Positions 51,224-59,139 of a stretch of 64,000 nt of DNA are shown here, one piece after another. Origin of the DNA: Arthrobacter_J sp038199985 (lineage in GTDB: Bacteria; Actinomycetota; Actinomycetes; Actinomycetales; Micrococcaceae); NCBI GenBank assembly GCA_038199985.1, contig JBBPYK010000069.1, positions 1 through 64,000 of the forward strand. The letters run 5' to 3'. A program made the position numbers and the translations under genes. Each line of letters starts with the position of its first letter. Position 1 is the stretch's first letter. The notes under the pieces were generated by a model. That model did not search any database. It was not told where the DNA came from and saw only the letters and a program-made list of their open reading frames with translations.

Positions 51224-52282
51224 ATGGTGAGTGATATTTCCGGTTCAAATCCACCCGTGTACACGTGGCCGCAGCTCTTCGGGAAGCTGGTCGAGGGTAA
51301 GAATCTTGCCTCTGGCGAAACAGCTTGGGCCATGGAGAACATCATGGACGGTGGCACAAGTCCCTCGAGATTGGCAGCGTTCCTCATGGGTCTGGCAGCA
51401 AAAGGCGAAACAATTGACGAGCTGACAGGCCTGACTGAAGCCATGCTGGCTCGTGCTCATCAGATCACTGTGAGCGGTCCGGCGCTGGACATCGTCGGAA
51501 CCGGGGGCGACGGGTTGGAGACGCTCAATATTTCCACTATGTCTTCCTTGGTTGTCGTCGGGGCTGGGCTCAAGGTTGTCAAGCATGGCAACCGGGGAGC
51601 TTCCAGCGCGTCCGGAGCTGCAGACGTTATCGAGGCACTCGGCGTGCGCCTGGATCTCCCCGTGGAGAGAGTGGCAGAAGTAGCTGATGAGGTTGGCATC
51701 ACCTTCTGCTTTGCACAGGCTTTTCATCCCTCGATGCGCCACGCGGCCGTGACCCGTCGGGACATGGGGATCCGCACGGCATTCAACGTCTTGGGTCCTT
51801 TGACCAATCCCGCCCGTGTTGGCTTTCAGGCGCTTGGTGTAGCCGACTCCCGCATGGCGCCCTTAATGGCCGGAGTGCTGGCAAAACGAGGCACTCAGGC
51901 ATTGGTCTTTCGTGGCAGTGATGGCCGGGACAAGATGACTACGTCGGGTCCAACGCAACTCTGGGACGTACGGAACGGGTTGGTGACCGAGTCCACGGTC
52001 GAGCCCCCCGACTTCGGGCTGGAAGTGGTGCCCACCGATGCTTTGAAGGGCCGTGACCCGAACTACAACGCAGGTATCGTCAGGAGTGTCCTGGCGGGTG
52101 ATCGCGGACCGGTACGGGACGCGGTTGTGCTCAATGCCGCCGCAGGCATGGCAGCGGCGGATACAACCGCGACGGGACCGGCTAGCGAACGCATCCTGTC
52201 AAACATGGCGGCAGCGCGCAGTTCCATCGATTCCGGGGCTGCTGCTGCTGTGTTGGAGCGATGGATCAAGGCTACCCAATAG
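51224..52282 (+). CDS. trpD: Anthranilate phosphoribosyltransferase
   Basis: Transfers phosphoribosyl to anthranilate in tryptophan synthesis; 352 aa. The PRPP-binding signature is DIVGTGGDGLETLNIST (about residue 87). KHGNRGASSASGAADVIEAL follows. It stands apart from other trp genes, next to ctaE, as seen in other Micrococcaceae. No ribosome site is evident before ATG at 51224. Confidence 0.96.
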   Translation: MVSDISGSNPPVYTWPQLFGKLVEGKNLASGETAWAMENIMDGGTSPSRLAAFLMGLAAKGETIDELTGLTEAMLARAHQITVSGPALDIVGTGGDGLETLNISTMSSLVVVGAGLKVVKHGNRGASSASGAADVIEALGVRLDLPVERVAEVADEVGITFCFAQAFHPSMRHAAVTRRDMGIRTAFNVLGPLTNPARVGFQALGVADSRMAPLMAGVLAKRGTQALVFRGSDGRDKMTTSGPTQLWDVRNGLVTESTVEPPDFGLEVVPTDALKGRDPNYNAGIVRSVLAGDRGPVRDAVVLNAAAGMAAADTTATGPASERILSNMAAARSSIDSGAAAAVLERWIKATQ

Positions 52283-52288
52283 GTGGTC

Positions 52289-52567
52289 TTATTCAAGGCC
52301 CAGGGAGAAGGCTGCATCCAAATCGTTCGATGAGTAAGAGCGAAACGCAATCTGTGTAGTTGTTTCGACCACCCCCTGAACCTTCGACAGCCTGTCGGCG
52401 ATGACGTCAGCCAGATCTTCATGCCGCGCCACTCGGGCTAGTGCTATCAGGTCACAACCTCCGGTCACCGAGTAGACCTCGCTGATGCCCTCAATCTCGG
52501 AGATTTCTTGTGCGCTCTCCGGGATACGTTTGGAGTCTGTCTGGATGAGAACGAATGCAGTGATCAT
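52289..52567 (-). CDS. Lrp/AsnC ligand-binding (RAM) domain protein without DNA-binding domain
   Basis: 92-aa protein consisting only of the RAM effector domain (MITAFVLIQTDSKRIPESAQ, SVTGGCDLIALARV, VQGVVETTTQIAF). The ATG at 52567 has AGAAGGA 6 nt upstream; the longer open frame shows no helix-turn-helix. Stand-alone RAM proteins form oligomers that bind amino acids. The target is unknown. Converges on trpD with a 6-nt gap. Confidence 0.88.
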   Translation of the reverse strand: MITAFVLIQTDSKRIPESAQEISEIEGISEVYSVTGGCDLIALARVARHEDLADVIADRLSKVQGVVETTTQIAFRSYSSNDLDAAFSLGLE

Positions 52568-52605
52568 GGTTGTCCTTCTTTCACGGTGCATGGTGTACAC
52601 CAAGT

Positions 52606-53016
52606 CTATTTGTCGTTCGTGTCCGCAGCATTTCTTCGTTTTCCGAGGGCAGCCCGTATGAGTCTGTGACCGAGTAGCAGCGCCCCCAGAACAAGCAGAG
52701 TGACGATCTGGAAACTCAGAGCCGGTGGTTGATCGAGAAACCCTCGGAGCGTCAACCCGCCGATGACAGTTACGAGCCACACCAGGACACCGTTAGGCCA
52801 GAAGCGGCTTGGTGCGTTCCAGTTCTGTGTAATCGACCAGCCGGCCACACAAGAAGCCAGAAACGGAGCTGCCGTTGACAGTATGCCCATCGTCGTAAGA
52901 CCGCTTTCATGCTGGGTGCGGCCCATCGCAGAAAAAATGAGAATGAGAAGTAGATCGGTGAGTAGAACGGTGAGCCATCGACTGGGGGAGTGCACCGTAT
53001 GTTCGTTCGACACCAT
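52606..53016 (-). CDS. DUF3054 membrane protein
   Basis: Predicted membrane protein of 136 aa with four helices and unknown function. The DUF3054 pattern is visible: LTDLLLILIFSAMGR, NWNAPSRFWPNGVLVWLVT and GGLTLRGFL. ATG at 53016 is chosen. Confidence 0.82.
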   Translation of the reverse strand: MVSNEHTVHSPSRWLTVLLTDLLLILIFSAMGRTQHESGLTTMGILSTAAPFLASCVAGWSITQNWNAPSRFWPNGVLVWLVTVIGGLTLRGFLDQPPALSFQIVTLLVLGALLLGHRLIRAALGKRRNAADTNDK

Positions 53017-53028
53017 AGGTCCACCGTA
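53016..53028 (-). promoter_or_regulatory. Candidate leaderless -10 box of the DUF3054 gene
   Basis: On the minus strand TACGGT (53028-53023) ends 7 nt before the ATG at 53016. Confidence 0.45.
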
Positions 53029-53161
53029 GCGGTCCGGAACATGGCCCCAAGAATTGCTCCGGCCTACTCTAGCTAAGCACGAGGGTAGTAAGTATGCTTT
53101 TGACAAGTGAGACAGGGTGAAATGTCGGCCTCGGCAGACAGCGGAGCAGCAGGAGAGGCAT

Positions 53162-54037
53162 ATGATCAGCGTCAGACCCTCAGATCTCGTGGTCCGGCTA
53201 GAGAAACTCAAAGGCCTCGACCCCCTCACTAGTAGAGTCCGGGGTGTTGTCCACAAAGTTCTTCAACCACAGCCGTTACGGGACCTACTCCACGGAGTCC
53301 CACTAGGTCATCCTTTGCATCCACTCATGGTTCAGGTCCCTCTAGGTTCGTGGCTCTCAGCAGCTGTCCTGGACATAATTCCCGACACAGAGCGGGCAGC
53401 CCGGACATTAATCGGTGTTGGTATTCTTAGCGCGGCCCCTGCAGCTGCCAGTGGTTACGCCGACTGGTCGGAGACTGATCCGTCGCAACAACGAGTGGGC
53501 CTGATTCATTCGACGGCAAACCTCGTGGCACTCGTGCTCTATGCCGCTTCCTGGAAGCAGCGCTCTACTCACCGAAGTGTAGCGGCGAAGGTTCTTTCCT
53601 ACAGTGGGTTACTGGCTGTATCTGCTGGCGGATTCCTCGGAGGCCACCTGGCTTATAGGCAAAGAGTGGGCATGGATCACTCCGGCGACCTCTCCCATCT
53701 GGTCGGTAGGGGTTGGCAAAGTCTCGGTCCTCTGGTCGATTTTCCGGAGAATCAGTTGTCGCAACGACAAATTGAGGGATCCCCCATGGTGGTTTACCGT
53801 CGCGGTGAAACAATCTATGTGCTGTCGGATGTTTGCAGCCACCTCGCCGGGCCCCTCCACGAGGGCACTGTGGCCGACGTCGATGGAAGTCCTTGCGTTG
53901 TCTGCCCGTGGCATCAGAGCACCTTCGCGCTAGAGAGCGGGGGAGTGATTCGAGGTCCTGCCACCGCACCGCAATCCGCCCTGAAAACGAAGATCATTGA
54001 TGGCGTCGTCCAAGTGGCCGCCCAGAGCGAACGCTAG
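53162..54037 (+). CDS. DUF2231 membrane domain fused to a Rieske [2Fe-2S] domain
   Basis: Predicted membrane redox protein of 291 aa. The N-terminal DUF2231 part (about 1-165) contains GVPLGHPLHPLMVQVPLGSW and four hydrophobic helices. The C-terminal Rieske domain (about 190-285) has cluster ligands in CSHLAGPLHEG and CPWHQSTFALESG. ATG at 53162 has AGGAGAGG upstream; a GTG at 53117 is less likely. No dedicated partner gene adjoins it, so its donor and acceptor are unknown. Confidence 0.88.
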   Translation: MISVRPSDLVVRLEKLKGLDPLTSRVRGVVHKVLQPQPLRDLLHGVPLGHPLHPLMVQVPLGSWLSAAVLDIIPDTERAARTLIGVGILSAAPAAASGYADWSETDPSQQRVGLIHSTANLVALVLYAASWKQRSTHRSVAAKVLSYSGLLAVSAGGFLGGHLAYRQRVGMDHSGDLSHLVGRGWQSLGPLVDFPENQLSQRQIEGSPMVVYRRGETIYVLSDVCSHLAGPLHEGTVADVDGSPCVVCPWHQSTFALESGGVIRGPATAPQSALKTKIIDGVVQVAAQSER

Positions 54038-54079
54038 CACCCTGCCGTAGAGTACCGGTGAGAGAAGTAGTGCGCACAG

Positions 54080-54307
54080 GTGATGCAAGGAATGATGGAT
54101 TACATGGCTGGTAAGCGAACGTCGTCGGCTGCCTTTATGCGTATGACTGGTCGTTTAAGATCCATTTTCGGGCCAGCACAGGTGAGCAGTCTGAACCATC
54201 CGATGACAGAGGAAAATCAGAAACTTTTACAATCCATGCAGGGATCTGCCGGACAGTGGCAAACGGTGAAGCGCGCAGATGGCACGAGTTATATTGTTGC
54301 GAGGTAA
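54080..54307 (+). CDS. Small conserved-looking hypothetical protein
   Basis: 75-aa frame from GTG at 54080; an ATG at 54092 behind GCAAGG is equally likely and would give 71 aa. It is basic in the first half (MAGKRTSSAAFMRMTGRLRS) and polar in the second. No signal peptide or membrane helix. I do not recognise a family. It follows the DUF2231-Rieske gene by 42 nt on the same strand. Confidence 0.5.
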   Translation: MMQGMMDYMAGKRTSSAAFMRMTGRLRSIFGPAQVSSLNHPMTEENQKLLQSMQGSAGQWQTVKRADGTSYIVAR

Positions 54308-54409
54308 GCAATCAACACGCTAGTTGACATAATGTAGATTATCGGCGTTTCATCACTGTGGTTAGTAGTGACCAAATTCTCCATCGTCGGAGTGCCATAA
54401 CTACAACGG

Positions 54410-56803
54410 TCAGGTCCGAATGTATGCGGCTAGATGCTTACCAGTCAGCGTGGATTGCGCAGCGACAAGATCCGCTGGAGTTCCTTCAAAAACGATGTGA
54501 CCGCCGTCGTGACCTGCGCCAGGCCCCACGTCAATGATCCAATCCGCGTGGGCCATAACAGCCTGGTGGTGCTCAACGACGATGACTGATTTTCCAGAGT
54601 CGATCAACGCGTCCAACATTCCGAGTAAATTCTTGACGTCGGCCAAGTGTAATCCTGTGGTGGGTTCGTCGAGAACGTAGACACGGCCCTCTTCTGCCAT
54701 TCGAGTGGCAAGCTTGAGCCGCTGGCGTTCGCCGCCAGAGAGCGTCGTTAGTGGTTGCCCAAGACTGATGTAACCAAGTCCAACGTCGATAAGCCGGTGC
54801 AAGATTTTTTGCGCGGCCGGCGTTCGAGCCTCGCCGTACTCAAAAAATTTCTCTGCCTCAGTGACAGACATCGACAGCACCTGAGCAATGTTCCGACCAC
54901 CCAACTGATACTCCAGCACTGAGGACAAGAACCGTTTACCACCGCATTCCTCACAGGAGGACTGAACGGTTGCCATCACACCAAGATCCGTGTAAGTGAC
55001 GCCAGCACCATGACAGGTGGGGCAGGCGCCAGCGGAATTGGAGCTGAATAACGCGGATTTGACCCCATTGGTCTTCGCGAAGGCCTTTCGTATCGGGTCT
55101 AGAAGCCCCGTGTACGTGGCTGGGTTACTCCGACGTGAACCGCGGATTGCGCCTTGATCAACAACCACCACACCTTCCCTGCCAGCCACAGAACCATTGA
55201 TCAGGGAGCTCTTGCCGGAACCTGCCACACCAGTGAGTACGCAGAGCATACCCAGTGGGATGTCTACGTCGACGTCCTGAAGGTTGTGCTTCGAAGCACC
55301 CCGGATCTCCAATGAGCCAGTGGGCGAACGTACTGAATCCTTCAGGGCGGCTCGGTCATCGAGGTGATGGCCCGTTGCGGTGTCGCTCCCCCGGAGCGCC
55401 TCCACGGTGCCCTCAAAGCCGAGGGCACCCCCTTCTGTACCTGCGCCAGGACCAAGGTCGACCACGTGGTCGGCAATCGCAATCGTCTCTGGCTTGTGCT
55501 CAACGACCAAGACGGTATTTCCCTTATCCCGCAATTGCAGGAGAAGTTGATTCATCCGCTCGATGTCGTGCGGATGCAGGCCGATCGTTGGCTCGTCGAA
55601 GACGTAGGTGACGTCCGTCAGCGACGAGCCGAGATGACGGATCATCTTGGTTCGCTGCGCCTCTCCCCCAGATAAAGTGCCCGCGGGGCGGTCCAGTGAC
55701 AGGTACCCCAGACCGATATCGGAAAAAGAGTCGAGTAGATGCTGAAGGCCCAAGGTTAAGGGCGCAACCGACGGTTCATCGAGGTCGCGGACCCATTCGG
55801 CCAAGTCACTGATCTGCAGGGCGCATAGATCAGCGATGTTACTGCCGTTGATCTTGGAGGACCTCGTCTCCTCGCTCAGCCTTGTCCCGTCACACTCCGG
55901 ACACGTCTGGAATGTGACCGCACGATCAACGAAGGTGCGGATATGTGGCTGGAGCGAATCGATGTCCTTTGAGAGGAACGACTTCTGGATCTTCGGAATC
56001 AGCCCTTCATAGGTGAGGTTGATGCCCTCAACCTTGATTTTCGTGGGTTTTTTGTACAGCAGATCCCGTATTTCGCGTTTGGTGTAGTCGCTGATCATTT
56101 TGTCAGGATCGAACAGACCACAACCGCGAAAAATCCGCCCGTGCCAGCCGTCCATGCTGTACCCCGGAATCGTGATGGCCCCCTCATTGAGCGAGAGGCT
56201 ATCGTCGTAGAGGGCGCTCAGATCGATGTCGGAGACCCGGCCCATGCCCTCACAGCGCGGACACATACCCCCAGTGATACTGAAGCTGCGACGCTCTTGG
56301 ACCTTCTCTCCACCTCGATCCAGGGTCACTGCCCCGGCACCGCTGATCGATGCCACGTTGAACGAATATGCCTGAGGTGAACCAATCTGTGGTTGCCCTA
56401 GACGGCTGAAGACAATTCGCAGCATCGCATTGGCATCGGTTGCCGTACCGACCGTTGACCGGGGATTCTTCCCCATCCGTTCCTGATCGACGATGATCGC
56501 CGTCGTTAACCCCTCGAGGACATCCACGTCAGGACGGGCCTGCGTTGGCATGAAGCCCTGGACGAACGCACTATAGGTCTCGTTGATCATCCGCTGTGAT
56601 TCCGCAGCGATTGTCGCGAACACCAGAGAGCTCTTGCCCGAGCCGGATACACCGGTAAATACCGTCAACCGACGCTTGGGAATATCGACGTCGATGTTCT
56701 TGAGATTGTTTTCACGGGCACCCTGTACGCGAATCAGATCGTGATTGTCAGCGACGTGCATTTCAGCTGGAAGCTCCGAGGAAGTATTTGTGCCCTTACT
56801 CAT
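54410..56803 (-). CDS. UvrA-like ABC ATPase (drug-resistance/DrrC type)
   Basis: UvrA paralogue of 797 aa, about 150 shorter than canonical UvrA. Two ATP sites are present: Walker A GVSGSGKSS (51-59) and GVAGSGKSS. ABC signatures are LSGGEAQRTKM and LSGGERQRLKL. Zinc-type CxxC pairs are CPRC, CPEC, CPTC and CEEC. The short form resembles the DrrC/UvrA2 class linked to resistance to DNA-binding drugs rather than general excision repair. It overlaps the upstream acetyltransferase gene by 4 nt. The subgroup call is from size and memory of the family. Confidence 0.88.
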   Translation of the reverse strand: MSKGTNTSSELPAEMHVADNHDLIRVQGARENNLKNIDVDIPKRRLTVFTGVSGSGKSSLVFATIAAESQRMINETYSAFVQGFMPTQARPDVDVLEGLTTAIIVDQERMGKNPRSTVGTATDANAMLRIVFSRLGQPQIGSPQAYSFNVASISGAGAVTLDRGGEKVQERRSFSITGGMCPRCEGMGRVSDIDLSALYDDSLSLNEGAITIPGYSMDGWHGRIFRGCGLFDPDKMISDYTKREIRDLLYKKPTKIKVEGINLTYEGLIPKIQKSFLSKDIDSLQPHIRTFVDRAVTFQTCPECDGTRLSEETRSSKINGSNIADLCALQISDLAEWVRDLDEPSVAPLTLGLQHLLDSFSDIGLGYLSLDRPAGTLSGGEAQRTKMIRHLGSSLTDVTYVFDEPTIGLHPHDIERMNQLLLQLRDKGNTVLVVEHKPETIAIADHVVDLGPGAGTEGGALGFEGTVEALRGSDTATGHHLDDRAALKDSVRSPTGSLEIRGASKHNLQDVDVDIPLGMLCVLTGVAGSGKSSLINGSVAGREGVVVVDQGAIRGSRRSNPATYTGLLDPIRKAFAKTNGVKSALFSSNSAGACPTCHGAGVTYTDLGVMATVQSSCEECGGKRFLSSVLEYQLGGRNIAQVLSMSVTEAEKFFEYGEARTPAAQKILHRLIDVGLGYISLGQPLTTLSGGERQRLKLATRMAEEGRVYVLDEPTTGLHLADVKNLLGMLDALIDSGKSVIVVEHHQAVMAHADWIIDVGPGAGHDGGHIVFEGTPADLVAAQSTLTGKHLAAYIRT

Positions 56804-57360
56804 TGCATCTCCATCTCGCTACCGAGCTCCGGTGGTCGGTTTGTCGCAAACAGCTGGCACGTAGAGTTGTAATACGAATCCGTGAGCCCTTGCGCTTCCA
56901 TTCCGAGCCTCGAGCACACTTGTTGTGACTTCAAATTATCGGGGTTGGTTACCGCAATAATCTTCTCCAGTCCTGCCTCAAATCCACTGCTAAGCGCCGC
57001 GGCAGCTCCCTCTGAAGCATAGCCCTGCCCCCAGAAATCCGGATGAAAATGCCACCCGATTTCCGTATCGCCCGACGGTTCCAGCGGTTCGATGCCAGAG
57101 GACGGTATGGACTTCAGCAAAATGGTGCCGACTAATTGGGAATCATCAAGTCGTTGGGCTGCCCAAATTCCATGCACGCCATCAAATGATGTCTGCCAGC
57201 GCTCAATCCGCGCCCGCGCCTCGTCAACATTCTGCATGAGCCTGGGGACCTGCCCGATATACCGTTGAACATCCCACCGTGAATACATGTCGTAGACGAA
57301 TTTGGCATCGTTGCTTTCCCACGGACGGAGAACTAAACGTTCAGTTCGTAAGGACCTCAT
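56800..57360 (-). CDS. GNAT acetyltransferase (RimJ/RimL type)
   Basis: Acetyl-CoA-dependent N-acetyltransferase of 186 aa. It starts MRSLRTERLVLRPW, the family opening. The acetyl-CoA loop is HPDFWGQGYASEGAAAAL, and NPDNLKSQQVCSRLGM completes the fold. Such proteins acetylate protein N-termini, amino acids or antibiotics. The stop overlaps the UvrA-like start, so the two are co-translated. Confidence 0.9.
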   Translation of the reverse strand: MRSLRTERLVLRPWESNDAKFVYDMYSRWDVQRYIGQVPRLMQNVDEARARIERWQTSFDGVHGIWAAQRLDDSQLVGTILLKSIPSSGIEPLEPSGDTEIGWHFHPDFWGQGYASEGAAAALSSGFEAGLEKIIAVTNPDNLKSQQVCSRLGMEAQGLTDSYYNSTCQLFATNRPPELGSEMEMQ

Positions 57361-57372
57361 CCTCGTCGCTTG

Positions 57373-59100
57373 CTAGGCACGAAACGCTTTGGCAAAAATA
57401 CCGGGTAGTCTCAGCCAACCCGGTTTGGCTGCGAATTCGGTGAGAAGGCGCCCTGTTGCCGCGGCGCTTCTGGATGTGACAAACCACGGTGGTTTCGGAA
57501 AGAGCGCAAACTCACCGTGACGGACAGACCGAGGGAAAGGTCTGAATGGGCCTCGAACAACTGTTTTCTCAGGATTTTCAAGCAACAGCGCATTGTGCAC
57601 CACGCCGATTCCACTTTCGACGTTCTCCAGCGTGTGGCCGGGATAGGCGCCCCACGGCGCTGCCGCGGTAAGGAAGCCAAGCGCTGTCCATGCGTTAATC
57701 GCGATAGTGCCATAGCGCAGTTTTGCAATAGCTTCATCAAAGTCGTGCCCAAGATAGCGCATAGTCTCCGGCGCGACGATGACGTTAGCGCCTAGCGTGC
57801 CCAGAAAATCGTCGTTGACAGTGTTGACCGCACGATCGACAAACTCCTGTCCCTGTCCCGGTAACTCAAGGAATCCTAGAACTGGTGCAAAGTACTCAGT
57901 ATTGCGCATGATGTCATCGTCAACGGTTACGTCCACCAGCAAACGCTGGTTCGATGGCCCCAGACGCTCCGCCTGTGGATACGATTCCAGCGCCGCCGAC
58001 ACCCGGTCATCACTTCCGGGGTACCAGGCTGCGCGTGCCGGGACCTCGTTGAGAACATCGCGGATGGCGTCCCGAAAAGCGTCCTTCTGCGGCCATTCTG
58101 AGCTGACCAAGACCGTTTGTCCGGCAATGCAGTTGTAGCCTCCGTTGTGGAGACGCTGGGTCACCACATGCTCCGCTTGGTAGCGCAGATCCGCTTCGGT
58201 CCACTCCCCCGGAACCACAATGATGGGTGAGACTCCCCCGAGTTCACTCGTCATGGGCTTGTCGAGGCTAGGCTCCCCGGCCGCCTTCCGCCGTCGGCCC
58301 TCCTCTCCAGGGCCAAAGGCAACGACGTCGTGCGTCGCGGCGCTACCGGTGATGTGGACATGTGAAATGTCGGGATGATGCGCCAGGTAACCGCCGACGT
58401 CGCCGCCTCCACTGACTATGCGCAAAAGCCCCCTGCTGATCAAGGGTGCATAGGCCTTCGCAAACACCGGACCCATGGCGTCCATGACGGGGTTGAGTTT
58501 CAGAATGCTGACACGGTTTGCGGCGATCAGTGAGTAGAGAACGTCCAACGTTGGGATTGACGTGACGTTCCCAGCCCCAAGGACGAGGCCAACGCCGCCG
58601 GTCTCCTTCGGTGTGAGCGCACCCAGTCCTGCTGTTGACCGGACGTCATCCGAGCTCACCCCGGGTGGCATCCATACGTCCGCACTGAAACCGTGTAAAA
58701 GGAGCGCCTCGTATGAACTGTGAGGCAGAACCGGTACGGTCACCCGGCCGCCAGGAGCGTGTCCGAAGCGTATCGTCTCAATGGGACTCTCGCCACGGCC
58801 GATGGCGTCGATACTTTCGCGCAGGACAGTGAGCGCGGCAAGGACCGCGTAGGGCCCCGAGGTCCACTCCTCACCGACGAAAGCAGAGTCCGGCTCCAGA
58901 GCCTTAAACTCGGCAGCAGTCTTTGCCCACTCTTTCGCCGCGAGAGCGACCGAGTCATGGAGTGCGGCCAACAGCGCAGACCGGCCAGAACCATCTGTCT
59001 CGCCCCAACGCTGCTCCCCGGATTGCAGCGCCAAGATATCGGCGTCCAGTGCGCTCCGGGTGCTCACGTCAGGTTCTTTCTCCTGCGTTGCCTTGCTCAT
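57373..59100 (-). CDS. Aldehyde dehydrogenase family protein (atypical)
   Basis: NAD(P)-dependent aldehyde dehydrogenase fold, 575 aa, about 80 longer than usual. The glutamate motif is MTSELGGVSPIIV and the likely catalytic cysteine lies in HNGGYNCIAGQT, in place of the usual GQxC. ITGS and GANVIVAP are also present. The substrate is unknown. ATG at 59100 has GGAGA 6 nt upstream. Upstream of the GNAT-UvrA pair by 12 nt on the same strand, so possibly one transcript. Confidence 0.9.
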   Translation of the reverse strand: MSKATQEKEPDVSTRSALDADILALQSGEQRWGETDGSGRSALLAALHDSVALAAKEWAKTAAEFKALEPDSAFVGEEWTSGPYAVLAALTVLRESIDAIGRGESPIETIRFGHAPGGRVTVPVLPHSSYEALLLHGFSADVWMPPGVSSDDVRSTAGLGALTPKETGGVGLVLGAGNVTSIPTLDVLYSLIAANRVSILKLNPVMDAMGPVFAKAYAPLISRGLLRIVSGGGDVGGYLAHHPDISHVHITGSAATHDVVAFGPGEEGRRRKAAGEPSLDKPMTSELGGVSPIIVVPGEWTEADLRYQAEHVVTQRLHNGGYNCIAGQTVLVSSEWPQKDAFRDAIRDVLNEVPARAAWYPGSDDRVSAALESYPQAERLGPSNQRLLVDVTVDDDIMRNTEYFAPVLGFLELPGQGQEFVDRAVNTVNDDFLGTLGANVIVAPETMRYLGHDFDEAIAKLRYGTIAINAWTALGFLTAAAPWGAYPGHTLENVESGIGVVHNALLLENPEKTVVRGPFRPFPRSVRHGEFALFPKPPWFVTSRSAAATGRLLTEFAAKPGWLRLPGIFAKAFRA

Positions 59101-59139
59101 GATGTCTCCGGACTGTGGAAGGTGACTTGAACGGTGCTC

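Noticed and set aside
54324..54329. TTGACA sequence, possible -35 box
   Set aside because: No -10 element at 16-18 nt and no plus-strand gene downstream; it faces the 3' end of the UvrA-like gene.
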